A DNA stretch of 64,000 bases from Phanerodontia chrysosporium (taxonomy: Eukaryota > Basidiomycota > Agaricomycetes > Polyporales > Phanerochaetaceae). Position numbers and translations under genes: made by a program. Below are positions 45,760 through 57,942 of this stretch, piece after piece. The stretch lies in assembly GCA_001910725.1 (NCBI GenBank), contig MJGA01000005.1, forward strand, positions 1,612,001 through 1,676,000. Direction: 5' to 3'. The first letter of the stretch is position 1; each line of letters starts with the position of its first letter. The notes beneath the pieces are model-generated. The model had not been told where the DNA came from. It ran no database searches and was given only the letters and a program-made list of their open reading frames with translations.

Positions 45760-47075
45760 GCCCTCCTCCCCACTGACCTTCCCCCATCCCCCGCTCTTTT
45801 CGGTAACTTATCTTTTTCAGAACGTATGACCCACTCGACGCCCTGCGGACGCCTTGCCGAATTACCTGTGCTTTTCTGTTCCGCCGTCCGGTGTACCTCC
45901 AGTTGTCTGTCCGGCTCTGTCTGTCTGTCTGTGTTTCCGTGCTCACGCCCATTCCTGTCTTTCTTGCACCCCACGTCAGCACCCCCATCGGTCTGGCCAC
46001 GCCACCCATCTTGTCGTTCGTTATGGATTGTTACCCCCAGTCTGTTGTGCCTCGTCCCTGTCCACTCACTGCGTCTGTATGTTATTTTATAGGATTGTTC
46101 CCTGTGATTTCTGTTTCCTCGTTACTTATTTGTGTCCCCGCATTTCCAGTCATTTCTCCCATCGCAAACACAAGCCCTGTACTTCTACATGTGTATTTGT
46201 TTTCTGTTCGTCTGTACAAAAGAGAATGCATCGTCTTCGTCAGCGTTGTTATGATCGTGGACTTGCTTCACAAGTTGGACCGATATACGAATGCGCCATA
46301 AGACGCATTCAATCAAGCGACTTCAACCCTCAATATTGAGTCGACCGTGCTAGTAATACGCGTAAGTTCCATACATCTATCCGAGGTAATGTGAGAACAC
46401 GCACTTCAGGAGAATATCTGGACCACGTCCTGGTTGCGTCCCTCGCGGGGCCAACCCGTGCTCTCGGCATCGTCCGGCAGAGATGCAGTGGTCCCGGGGG
46501 TCCGAGAGCGTCCGACGCATCCTCCAGGATTTTCGAGTCTCCAATTGCAACCAACCTGTAGCCGAGGCGGAAGAAAAGTCAAGAAGTCGCCATTCATCCA
46601 TTTCTATAGGTGAGCCTGAAGTCTGACTTTGCTTCAACCTTGACGCTGATATCCGTTCATGTGTTCATTGTAGGTCGTGGACTCGAAGCACACTTCGGCA
46701 TTCATGCCATTATTTATCGACTATGGTCGCTATGTTGCCGTCTAGCAGTATTATCATATACGGGCCGTTTGACGCACGCAGCGATGGTAGCCTCGTGCTA
46801 TCTCGATGACGAAGAGAGCACAGATATTTAGATATAATTGCAGTAGCCTCTTCTGCACCGCGTTGCGCACCGGAGAATCACCGTCAAGAATCGTTCGCGG
46901 CCAAATGCTCGCACCACATGTGAGTACGTGAAACTCCGTCCATCCGCGTACTGGGTAGCTCAGCGGAGTCAGCAGCTCCAACATAGCATCTTCGGGTGAT
47001 CAAGAAGCTCGTCGTGGCGGGATATATACGCGTGCACCTCGACATGCCAAGCTCCTGTTCCCGAGCACCAGAGCA
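45760..47075. other. Intergenic region of 1.3 kb
   Basis: The first ~450 bases are strongly T/C-rich with several TGT/TCTGT runs, typical of a fungal 3' UTR and terminator region. The rest should hold the GH79 promoter. No gene is recognised. Confidence 0.45.
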
Positions 47076-48880
47076 ATGACCCGTCCGAAACGCGTCCTCC
47101 GGCTGCTCTGCGGCATCCTCTCGGTCCCGCTGTCCCGCGCGATCACCGTCCCGTCGAGTGCTCCGCCGTCCGCTGTGCCGGTCGACCCGTCGCTGCTGAG
47201 CGTGTCGCTCGAGTTTTTCGCCTTCCCGGGGTACGCCGCGCTGCCCACGACCGCGAACTGCCTCGCAAACATGGCCGCGCTGCGCGGTGCCCCGCCCGCC
47301 GTACGCATCGGCGGCACGACACAGTGCGTATGGTATCTCGTTTAATGTGCATGCGGTGCTGACGTCTGGTAGGGATCGTGCGACGTTCTACCCGAACCTC
47401 AACGAGGCCGTGAACTACACCGTCGCATCTCCCGCAGACGCGCCCACGTCCCTGACGTTCGGCCCGCCGTTCATCGCGCTCGCTGCGCAGCTCCCGGGCG
47501 AGGTCACGCTGGGCCTGAACAGGCAACTGGACAACCGTTCCGCCAGCCTCGCGGCAGCGGTCCTCGCGAAGCAGACGATGCCGAACCTGTTTGCCATCGA
47601 ATTGGGCAACGAGCCGGAGTGTACGTGATCGCCTTGTCGTCGTTGACGTGATGCTCACGCGCAGCTACGCCAGACTACGCCAGCAGCTCGCCGATCATCG
47701 TCGACGGCGGCAAGGGCTGGAGCCAGAGCGTGGACGCAGCCAGTCAGAAGTCGTGGTTCCAGGCCTTTGCGGGCTCCGTACGTCCGGGCGACTCCAACGG
47801 CCTTCGCGATATTTGACGTGTGATAGGTCGGGAGCGTCTTCCAGGGCGCGGTGACCCTGTCGTGGAGCGCAGGCGAGACGCTGTCGCTCATTGGTTCGGA
47901 CGGCGCGGCGCTGCTCAAGTCGCTCTCGCGGCACTCGTACCCGCAGTCGGCATGCGGCGGCGCCTCGACGAACCTGCCGAGCCTCATGAACCACACGTGA
48001 GTGCACGCCTTTGGTCGCGAAAACACGTTTCTGCCACGCCGTGTCCAGGGGCATCGTGTCGTATACGCGGCAGTACCGGGCTGAGGCAGCGCAGGCGCAC
48101 GCTGCGGGCATCAAGTACTTTCTTGGCGAAACGAACTCGGGCAAGCCTGGCCAGCCTCTGTGGTAGTGTGCCTGTTGTGACGCTGATATGTTCGACTGCA
48201 CAGCGACCTGTGGTGGCGGAGGGATTAGCCCTGTGAGCGGCGCGCTTCCATTCCGAGATGAATGCACTCACACATGCTGCGAAGACCTTTGGCGCGGCTT
48301 TGTGGATCATCGACTACGTGCTCCAGGGCGCCCTGAACGGGGTTGATCGGCTTTACTTCCACCAGGGCACTATATCGAACTGCGTGAGTACTCTGGTACG
48401 CACACGCCGGTCCATGCGCTGACGACGAGGCAGGCATATTGTTTCTGGGGACAAGGTTCTATCTTCTCTCCATACTATGGCGCTGCGTTTGTCTCAGAGT
48501 TCCTGGGGACTAATGGAGCAAAGGTAGCCATGCTGGACGACGGGACGGGCGCGATCGGTGTCTACGCGGTGTTCGACGGGTCGGGCAGTCCGGTGCGGCT
48601 GCTCGTCATCAACACGAGCTACTATGCCGGCAGCGGAACCCGCGCGTCGTCCACGGTCGTCCTCAGCGGTCTCAGCGCGGCGTCGGCGGGGACGAAGCAG
48701 GCGAAGCGGATGACGGCGCCAAGCGCGACAGCGACGTCTGGGGTGACGATCGGAGGCAGTTCGTCGTTCACGGCGGCGTGTGCTCGGAGCGGGGCGCAGA
48801 CAATGGAGAGCGTGACGGTCGCGGCGGGCGAGATGTCGGTTTCAGTGAGGGCATCTGAAGCGTTGATTGTGTTCCTATGA
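47076..48880 (+). CDS. Glycoside hydrolase family 79 (beta-glucuronidase-like)
   Basis: The N-terminus (MTRPKRVLRLLCGILSVPLS) is a likely signal peptide, so the enzyme should be secreted. GH79 enzymes are (beta/alpha)8-barrel retaining hydrolases acting on glucuronides. Motifs are VSLEFFAFPGYA near the start, PPAVRIGGTTQ, FAIELGNEPE with the probable acid/base Glu, LSRHSYPQSACGG, and IKYFLGETNS with the probable nucleophile Glu. A C-terminal beta-sandwich follows, starting around FLGTNGAKVAMLDDGTGA and ending SEALIVFL. Several short introns are used; one near 48165-48240 is not resolved. Both catalytic glutamates are present, so the gene looks active. A role in attacking plant glucuronoarabinan or arabinogalactan side chains is inferred from the family. 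Confidence 0.82.
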
Positions 48881-49264
48881 TATGATCGCCGTAGCGAACC
48901 TAATCTGTTTCGAGGACCGGAAGATCGGTCATGCAAAGCTCCTAAACTCGCGCTGCAGCAGGCGGCGGAGGCTGGCGAGGCTCGTCCTTGACTAAGCGGA
49001 GGAGAGGAGGGCGCCGAGGGGCTTAGCTGGCCTCATGCCGGCGTCCAAATCTCAACTCGCTTGAGGGGCTGACAGTCCTGGGCAAAATACGTCCGTATAG
49101 CCGGCGGCAGCCCTCCAGTTAGCCTTTGATCAGAGGCTGCAGTGTTCGCGCACCGAATAAGCAGCTGCGTCTTTCCTCCTTTCCACGAGAATCCGCCCCC
49201 TCTCCCTCGCCTCACCGTTGTTTGACACAACGCACACGCGCCCTCCGTCTTCCTCTCTGCTGCC
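48881..49264. other. Promoter region of the zinc-finger gene
   Basis: This region of 384 bases lies between the GH79 stop and the transcription-factor start. It becomes C/T-rich in the last 100 bases, as is common before fungal start codons. Confidence 0.4.
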
Positions 49265-52118
49265 ATGTCTTCCAGCAAGGGCAAGGGCAAGGCCCCGCCA
49301 GTGGTCGAGACTGTCAACGGCGAGGAGGTCCTCGTCGAGTACACCAAGGCGGGAACTATCTCGAGGATGCGTTCCCACCGGGGCAACATGCCTACCATTC
49401 CTCAGAGCCATCCGTGCCACCTCTGTCCCGCAAAGTTCACGCGCCCCACACATTTGCATCGCCATCTGCGCACCCGTGAGTCGTTTCCGAGGTTCCCTTC
49501 TCCGCCAAGTGTGGTCTGATCCCCGCTTCCACTCTCCAGATTCCAATTCGCGCTCGCACAAGTGTGACGTGCGTCTCTCACGTCTCGCCTGCCCTCTCGC
49601 CTCCTGAATCACCTCTTTCTCTTCAGAGATGCAGCAGGGAGTTCACCCGCAGCGACCTTCTAACACGCCACAAGAGAAGCTGCGGAGACCCGTGAGTCGC
49701 GGTGTCTCAGTGCGCACGGCCCGCACACTCCTCACACGTCCGAATCTACAGGGCCATCGCGAATCGCTCGCGCCGCAAGTCCTGTCAAGCCTGTGCAGAT
49801 GGAAAGACCAAGTGTGACCTGCAGCGGCCCTGTGGCAGGTGCAAGGCGCGAGGATGTGAGTGCACTTACCTGCGCAGGCCGTCTGTGAAGTCGGAGAAGG
49901 CGTCGTCGTCGTCGCCCAACCCGGCGTCGTCCACCAGCCCGGAGAGCTCCCCGGAGGTTCAACGCGACGAGGGGTCCTTCAGGCCGAAATACGAGCTGAC
50001 ACCTCCCCCGTTTGCAGTGCCCGAGTTCCGGCACGGCGACTTCGTCAGCTCGTTCTCCGCGCCAGAGCTCGCTGGCGCTGTGGCGGCGACCCCTGCGCTC
50101 GGCACGATCCCCGACGACCGCATCCCGCCCTCGAGCACCTGGCAAGACTTCCGCGCACCACCTGCCGACGACGCGCTTTCTTACGTCAGTTCCTCGTACG
50201 CCTCGACCTCGCACGCGCCCTCCGTGAGCGGCTACTCCGAGAGCATCAACGCGTATCCGTCCTCGTTCCCGTCCATGGGCAGCGGCTCCTTTGCACAGGA
50301 GGCAAACAAGGTCAACAACGAGCTCAACGCGCTCTTCTCGACAGAGCTCTTCGACAAGTTCTTCCATGACTGCTTCGACGAGAGCAAGGCCGGCACGCAA
50401 CAGCCCGTCGCCACGTCCCCGACGGACGCTTATGGGTACCCGTTCGACAACACCTCGCAGTTCCCGTTCGCCACGGAGCCACTGTCAGAGCCACAGCCGT
50501 TCATGGGCTCTGGACCACCAGAGTTCAACGAGGAGTTTATCAGCCAGATATGCGCGGTACCTGGCCCGGCTTCTGTCTCGCCCTGGTCTACCGACCCGCA
50601 GCTGCCAGTCCAGGTACCAATCGAGCCTCAAGTACATCCTATGCTCGCGGCTCCTCCTGCAAATGCAGGGACACCGTATCCCTCCGAGCTGCAGCACTAC
50701 AGTAAGTCTCGTCCATGTCGATGCATTCTCATATTGAGCTTGGGTTCTCTCAGTGCACCTCTTCTACCAAATGTTCCTGTACCAGATGCCCGTCATGCAC
50801 ATCGCCACGTTCACCATCGATGGCAAGCCACAGGTGCTTCTCTCCGCTATGCAAGCGTGTGGGGCGCTGTACGTCAAGACGGCTGCCGCCTCGCAGTTCA
50901 TCGACCACACGCTCAAGAGCACGCGCGACCAGCTCATGCAGGAATTTGTAGGTTCACCTCTCCTTTACGTTGAATGACTCTTCTCTTACGCTTCAATAGG
51001 CCAAAAAGTCAAAGACGACAGCAGAGGCGATGCACCTCGTGCTCGCTGTCGTACTTCTCCAGACTATTGGACTCTTCCACCGGCGACCAGACCAGCGGAT
51101 GCAGTCAAATTTCTATCATCCGATGCTCGTGCAGATGATCCGTCAATCTGGGTTAATACAGAAGGTCACCGACTGGCAGCCACCTGTCATCACGGAGAGG
51201 ATGAATATGGACACGGCTTGGCGCGACTGGGCGTTCCACGAGACTACCAAACGGTAAGTATACATTCCACCTCTGTCTCTCTGTCTGAACCCGAACTAAT
51301 GCCCGCATAGCGCCCTCCTGCTCACGTACCTCCACGACACTTGCCATTGCATCTACTTCACCCAGCGACCCTTCTTCCTGCGCGACGAGGTCACCGTCCC
51401 GCTTCCGTGCGAGGACAAACTCTGGAGCGCGAACTCTCCTGGCGAGTGGTACGCCCTGCTGCAGCTGCCGTCCGACTACGGCCCGCAGGAGCGGCGTTTC
51501 CGGCCGTGCGGGCTGCAGGAGGCGCTCACCTTCCTCGCGGACACAAGGGACGACGACGCGGGGCAGCCGCTCCTCGTGTCGCCGTTTGCGCACTTCGTGC
51601 TCTCGCACGCGATCCTGCGCAAGCTCTTTGAGGAGTGCATCGAGCGGCCCGCGACGGGCGGCGCGGACGACGGGGAGCCGACGCCCGAGAGCCTGTCGAT
51701 CCAGTACATGCTGCACCGGTGGCTGCGCAGCTGGTGGGCGTCGCCCGACACGCCGCAGTACGCGCAGGCGGAGGAGCCGCGCTTCCTGTTCGACGCCCTG
51801 CCGTTCTACTGGATCGCCCAGGTTGCGCTGCTCGCGTACCAGGAGCGCCTCCCGCCGTTCACGACGAGCCGCCACGCGCAGGGCGCCGCCGCGCTCGGCG
51901 AGGCCAAGTTCCGCCTCATCAAGGAGTGGCTGCGCCACATCCGCCAGTTCCTCCGCAAGGGCGAGCAGGGCCCGACGCTCTTCTGGGACGAGCTCCACAA
52001 GATACGCCGCAAGTCCCAGGGCAAGAACATGTTCTCTGACACCGAGAGTCGTGTGACCGCCTCGGACGACTCTGAGGGCCCTGGCGGGCTCCTGGGATTC
52101 TTCGCCGGTGAGACATAG
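49265..52118 (+). CDS. Transcription factor with C2H2 fingers plus Zn2Cys6 cluster
   Basis: Splicing gives a first finger CHLCPAKFTRPTHLHRHLRT ending in His, a second finger CDRCSREFTRSDLLTRHKRSC (Cys as last ligand), then directly a fungal Zn2Cys6 cluster: CQACADGKTKC and CGRCKARGCEC, with a basic RSRRK before it. Introns split the region into tiny exons (one is about 30 bases around 49541-49569). A Ser/Pro-rich linker follows, then a large helical domain (VHLFYQMFLYQMPVMHIATF, DWAFHETTKR, TYLHDTCHCIYFTQRPFF) that matches the fungal-specific transcription factor regulatory domain. The protein ends GGLLGFFAGET. The arrangement of C2H2 plus Zn2Cys6 is known in a minority of fungal regulators. 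Target genes are unknown. Confidence 0.85.
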
Positions 52119-52961
52119 AGCTATATAGTTTCTGTTTCCGATTCTTGTTTTTCTGCTGCCCCTCCTACTCTACATCGCAATACCTCTAGTGTCCGGATAT
52201 CTCTGCCTCGTTGCTGTCCTTTTGTCGTCTTGGTTGTATCGCTCTGCATCGCCCCTTGTATCTCCAGATTCCCAGTCCTATGCACAACTAGCGTATGTTC
52301 ACCCTACTGCACGATATTGTGCGAGTCCACACACACTCCCGCCTGCTTCCGGCACCACTACGTATATGCACACCGATCTCCGGGTTCCTCCATATACATT
52401 CTAGCATGCGGAGCCTCCAAGGCCTTCCAATTGTTTTCTTCTCGCCTATACATTGCTTGTTGTATTCCACCGAGGCGATCGACGAACCCGTGCTTCTCCG
52501 ATGATATCTACGGACCTTCCAGGTCGCCAAACACGACTCGCACTTGTACCAGACTGGTGACGAAGACCGCCCTCCAATATCTGGGTATCCATGGGTAGTA
52601 TCCGGACTCCAGCGATCGAATCGTCACGGTGTCCACAATCGCACCGCACGCTCTGGCAACTTTGGAGAGCGGCAAGGCGAGCACACAGGATACTGCAAAT
52701 CGTGTATCCATTGTAAACAGCACGTACACGCTGCGAGAGACATGCAGGGCGCCGTAATTTACACGTTCCTAGGAGACAGACACTGACACAGGTGAATGGT
52801 TTCGACATGGGCGTTTCAAGAGAGGTAAAGAGAAAGATGACGTGGAGACTGAGAGGTGGTTCCTTCCAGGAGTGATGTACCGAGCTCGCGCCGCAATGAT
52901 TCAGAGTGGATTTGTGTATCACCAGCTCGTGGTGCGGCGCCCGCTGTTGGGAAGGACGTGC
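52119..52961. other. Intergenic region between convergent genes
   Basis: It contains the 3' ends of the transcription factor and the FunK1 kinase. A T/C-rich tail follows 52118. No gene was recognised. Confidence 0.4.
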
Positions 52962-55900
52962 CTATTGATCTCGCGATACCTCCTTACCCTTTCCCTTGTC
53001 GGTGCGTTTGGGCTTCCTGGGGGTCTGTTCGACATCCGCACCGGGTGCTTTCGAGGACGATGATCCCAAAGGGGAAGGGCCGGACGCATGGGAGCCGGAC
53101 GCGAAGGACATGGGGGCCTCAGGGGAAGACGCGGTAGGACCGAAGACGTCGTGGACCACCGTGGTGGCGTTACCCGATACTCCATCGCCAGGACGGCCAG
53201 CGTTGGACCCAGAAGCGACGGGGCCGTCCTCAGTCTTGACCTTCTTCGCAAGGCTGCTTTCGTCTTGGTTCGGCTGACCATCGGGCTTGCGTTTTGTCAT
53301 GTCAGCCTTGACAACTTTCTCGAGTCTAGTTGGCGCCTTTCGGCGAGGCGTCAACAGGACGTCGTTGATCTTGAAACGCTTGAACAGTTCATAGAATGCG
53401 ACCGCAATGTTGATAAGCAGCTGATTGGCACCTTCGAGGTCCGGTAGATGTGGTTCTTTGTGCAAGTTGCGCTCAGCGTGCACAAACGCCTGGACGATCT
53501 GGAACCGAATGGGGTCGAGGAATAGGATAGCCTCTCGCACTTGAGGATGAAGACCAAGAGTATTCGCCTCATGGAGGAGGAAGTTATCGGAGGACAGGGC
53601 AAGGGTACGCAATAAAGGATTGCAAAAGAGCTTGGTGGCGAGTACATGGTGCGCCTTCTGATATCCGGTGTATTTCTTCATCTCTTCTTGGGATACACCC
53701 TGCGGGAACTTGATCAAGGAAACCAAGAGCATGTAGAGCCCCAACCAGAAGAGGGACTCCGCGTCATGCAGTATGTGGTGCCGGAACGGCACGTCCTCGA
53801 TGTCGACTGCGACTACAGGCCTCGGAGGCGGAGTGCTAGGCTCCGGAACGTCTTCCAAATCTGGGAAAACTTCAAGTGCGAAGTCCAAGTCCACAGGTGC
53901 ATTCGCTATCTGCTGGCCTTGTAGATGCCAGTGGAGATAAGAATGCACGTAGACCTCGGTAGACATGAAGAATAGTGTTCCCTAACTCCGTGAGCATTGG
54001 TGTGGTATAACATGGCCAAAGAATCAACATACCGTACGGATACCGTGGGGCTGCTGGTTGTGAAGGACGCGTTTGGCATACTCCATGTCCGAGATCCTGG
54101 GACTTTCGCTCTTCTTGCCGTCCGGTCGTCGTTCATCATTTTCCACAATCAGGATGTTTCCAACGCTAATATCGCGGTGGATCCATTGACGTTCATACAG
54201 CAAGCGTATTCCTACACAGATGTCAATGTCTCACCGAAGCGACGTAAACAGGAGACACTCACCTCGAGCGACATTCGCAAGATGCCGAAACATCGTGCTC
54301 ATACGATCGACACTGAACAGAGTCTTGCCGACCTTCGCGTAGACGATACGGTAGTGAATTTTCCCGGAGTATAAATGCGCCACCTCGAGGGACCTCCTCT
54401 CCAGCGCCACCGAGCCTACGGACGGCAGCTTGCTGGCCACCTTTGCCCGCGCAGTGTACTCTATCGGAACGTGCAATACGCCGCTAGGGGCGGCAGCTTT
54501 TCAGACTGGAGTATGACTTTCCGGGTATGATCAGGCTGGCCTTCGACGAAGACCTCGCCGTGCATGTCAAAAGGCATGAACGCCTTCCTGATGGAGCTGA
54601 CAAGCTTGTCTTCTTCGTCATTCTTGGGGTACACTTCGTCCATGATGATGCCCTCAAGCGTGCGATCGTCGTCTGACCAACAGTCCTTAAGCGCGAAGGT
54701 CACCGGCTCCTCGGTGGGCTGGCCGTTGGCATCCAGGATGGGTTTGCCATTGACGTCCAGGGCGGGCCGCATGATTGGCTTCCCGTCCTTGAGCTCGCAA
54801 ACTTCCCAAACGCGAGTACCCCTGCCGCGAACGGCGTCGGCCCCGATGTTCGACAAGATCCTGATGGTGCGGAACGTCCTGATATTGCCGGTAACATGGT
54901 CCCTGACCTCGATATCGAACTTGATGTCTGCACCCTCGGTTCCCTGCACGACCTTCATGGTTGGGTCCCACCCGAGCTGAATCCTAGTGGCGAAGGAGAT
55001 GCTGAGGATGAACCTCACAGTAGTCTCATGGTCCTAACGGCAGCCATGAGTACGAGTGGCATCAACGAGAATGATTACCTTATCACTCACCTTCATGAAG
55101 TCGAACGGCTTCGAAACGAGGACGTCTGAGCGGCTGCAGAACCAGAGGCGCATGGTCGTATCCTCGATGGTGAATCCGTGCACGAAGCGCCGTCTAGGAT
55201 CCTCGCGCAAGACGTACGCGAGGGACCACAAGATCTTCTTCTGGTTCTGGTTCGTCGAATAGGAGCGTCAAAATGAGAAGCGTATGAGAGCGCAATGCGG
55301 ACTCACATCGTGTGCGTATTTCGCATTATTGCCGTCCAGCTTGAATTCTCCTGGCGCTGCCATATCCAGCCACCTCAGCGTGTGCTCCTTCTCCCTCTCC
55401 TGCTTCTCCTTCCTCCGTCTCTGTCTATCTGCTTCTCCTCCTCAGTCTTCACCCTCTTCTCCTTCGGAGGCTTCGATTGTGGCGCTGAGGCGTCGGGCGT
55501 CTGCGATGTCGGCGGGTTTCCCTTGGACTTCTTCGCCTTCCCAGAGCCGTCCTTGTCCTTCGGAGGTGGCTTCGGCCTGGGCTTCCAAACAGGCGTCCCG
55601 TCGTCCTTCAACAATATAGCAGCGCAGTCGGGCTTCGACGTGTTCGACCGCGTCTCCTGCATGGGTGGCTGGTCAGGAATGCACACAAAGGCGACAGTTT
55701 GCTTGCGGGTCCTTCCCAGCCCAGACTGGGCGCATATCTTCTCAGCGAGAGTCTGAAACGGATTGTATGCGATGTTCTCTTTGGCATTGTGCTTGGAGAT
55801 CGGGTGGCCGTCCCACAGGGCCCAGTGACCTTCGTCATTGATGAGACCGTTCTGCTTCATCTGCTCAACGAGGGAAGCAATGTTCACTTCGGGATCGAGT

Positions 55901-56091
55901 TTGGGGAGTGCGTGGTCCAGGAACCAAGGTAACTCAACCTCGGGGACTTGCTCGAGCAACTCCCGAAGGACGTTGTTGCGCTCCTCACCCAAGTCAGCGT
56001 CGGGTGGAGCACTGGCGCTGGCCTTCGCATAGGAAGGAGTCGATCCATAAGATGAGTGCGAGGTGGCGGCAGAAGGAGCAGAGGAAGTCAT
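52962..56091 (-). CDS. FunK1 fungal protein kinase
   Basis: FunK1 kinases are a fungal-specific family expanded in multicellular basidiomycetes. The N-terminus (MTSSAPSAATSHSS) leads to a conserved helical part (LLEQVPEVELPWFLDHALP, then ENIAYNPFQTLAEKIC) and a Lys/Arg-rich insert. Catalytic parts are FVHGFTIEDTTMRLWFCSRS, then WEVCELKDG, the VFALKDCW-type lysine segment (VTFALKDCWSDDDRTLEGII), the catalytic loop WIHRDISVGNILIVE, and ISDMEYAKR where other kinases have DFG. Downstream are GTLFFMSTEV and the helical C-lobe (HHILHDAESLFWLGLYMLL). The tail is Lys-rich and ends GKGKEVSRDQ. The frame breaks near 54484-54503: one base restored in the T run (54498-54501) rejoins QSEK to LHVPIEYTARAKVASKLPS. 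Function in the cell is unknown. Confidence 0.82.
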
Positions 56092-57942
56092 ACTGGGGCG
56101 TTGAGAGGCGGTTCGGTGGCGAACCCCCTGGGTTTTATACAAACATCATGTTCCCACAAGGCCTCATCGATTTCAAGGGCGCCGTCTAAAAACCCCGAGT
56201 CGCTGGACACGCACGACCCAGAGTCTTCGGAGTCTGAGTCCATTCCGGCAGACAATGAGATGGGAGAACGATACGAACTTGCACGTCCGTATTGGGAAAG
56301 TAGGCCCAACAATTCCAACTCCGACAGATATCCCGCAGACCTGGGCCGCTCGTCCCGCGCAGCCTGCATCAGTTCTCCTTGTTCTCTATCAAAAACAACT
56401 GAGCGGTAGTATTAGGGAACGAAACCTGACCCCGAAGACATTTCTGCCGCTCCAGGCTGTGCCAGACTCGCCTCGGTCTCTGCGAATTCAACAAGGTGTG
56501 GCGCAACCTCGAGCGCCCTTTGCCGTGCTATACAAATCATGTCAATGGTACGCGCAAGCAAGATCTTGCAGTGCTGAAAGTCTTTCAGAAATTATACTGC
56601 ACGGGTGGAAGAGTAATCTGTATCAGCGGCGCTGTCTCGTTTAGCGCTACATGGTTTCTGGGGTCTGTAGATTCCGCCCAGAGGCGGGACCCCGTACACC
56701 TCTGCCCGTCCCACCAATTTTGCCCATCGAACTGGTCTCCGATGCCCGAAGGTGCGACCGCCCCAAAACACAGTCAGCCATAGTCAGACTGAGTCCCGCT
56801 TCAGCTCAGCTCACAATGCATTGGTTTGCACATAGGGGTCCTGGCCGTAGAGCAATATTTATCTATTCATTACGATTCGACGACAGGAGCCGGGGCGCTG
56901 CGCAGCACACATGAACGGGTATGCGACTACAGCAGTGAACAGTTGGCTAGAGAAAGGACCGGAAAGGAGGTCGTCTAGGAACCGCTCATGCGTACACGGC
57001 TGCTGGAGGGACGAAGAAGAGCCGGTGTCCAACGAGGTAGGAATGTCATCCATAGTGGAGCTTGTAATTCTTGAGGGCACTATAGGCTCGCCTCCAGCCT
57101 CCTAAATTTCGGAAGAGGTGAGGCCGTCCGCATCGGGAAAGCAGGACTGTAGTTCCAACTCTGACAGGTTCGTGTGGTCGCCTCCAGACACCGTCGACTT
57201 CACATCATCTGCACTGCAGAAGCGTGAGCGCATCGCGGGCTCAAGCTCAAGACCTTGTGATGACACGCCAACGGCCTGAAGACTCTTAAACTCGATAATC
57301 GTGATTAATTGTCCTGTAGACCGCGTGTAGGCATGAGCACGGCAGACAAGCACGCGCAGCTCTGCCGCTCTTACAATCAGCTGACAGCTTCATCGCTCTG
57401 CTGCTGGGCATTGGACGCTGAATGTATGTACATCTGCATGCGTCAAGTCCGTGCAACATTGACGAGTCGGCCGAAGCGAGCACATCCGTGCCGGTGGGCG
57501 CAGCGCGCGACGCCCGTGCGCCACGAAGGGCCAATCGCGTACAGGCTTGTGATTTGGGGGATGCAGCGGACCGGGTTTGCCAGTCCCATCGGGCCTTTCG
57601 GGATGACAGAGCATCCTCGGACGAAGGACGTGCCCGAGTCCGAGCTGTGCGTACGCTGTTATATATACAACCCCACCGGCTCCCCACGGGGACACAAAAT
57701 GACCCTCGAGGACGATCGTGCGTAGTCGCCAGAATTGAAGGATGCAGCAGGAGCTCATGATAACTTCGAAGTAGTTGAAGACAGCAGCATCCGAATATAT
57801 TGTACACAGCGGTAGTCGCGAATCGTAAGGTAAGTCACAAACACACAAGCAAACATCCTCATCGTCGTCAGCATCATGAAACAAATAATCGCATCCAGGT
57901 TCAGCCATCCACAGCAAGCACAGAGCCCTACGACGGGCGTCG
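56092..57942. other. Intergenic region of 1.85 kb
   Basis: The first part is the FunK1 promoter. Two short minus-strand frames (56088-56369 and 57102-57353) are mildly acidic and share only an LSELEL string; neither is convincing. The 3' flank of the aquaporin lies at the right end. Confidence 0.4.
56133..56139 (-). promoter_or_regulatory. TATA box of the FunK1 gene
   Basis: TATAAAA on the minus strand lies about 42 bases upstream of the start codon at 56091, a spacing that fits a short leader. Confidence 0.5.

Noticed and set aside
51153..51998. 281-codon minus-strand frame opposite the transcription factor
   Set aside because: It is Arg/Glu/Leu-rich antisense of the regulatory domain, which is well supported on the plus strand.
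56088..56369. 93-codon acidic minus-strand frame ending at the FunK1 start
   Set aside because: It runs through the FunK1 TATA box and has no known motif. The similarity to 57102-57353 is limited to an LSELEL string.
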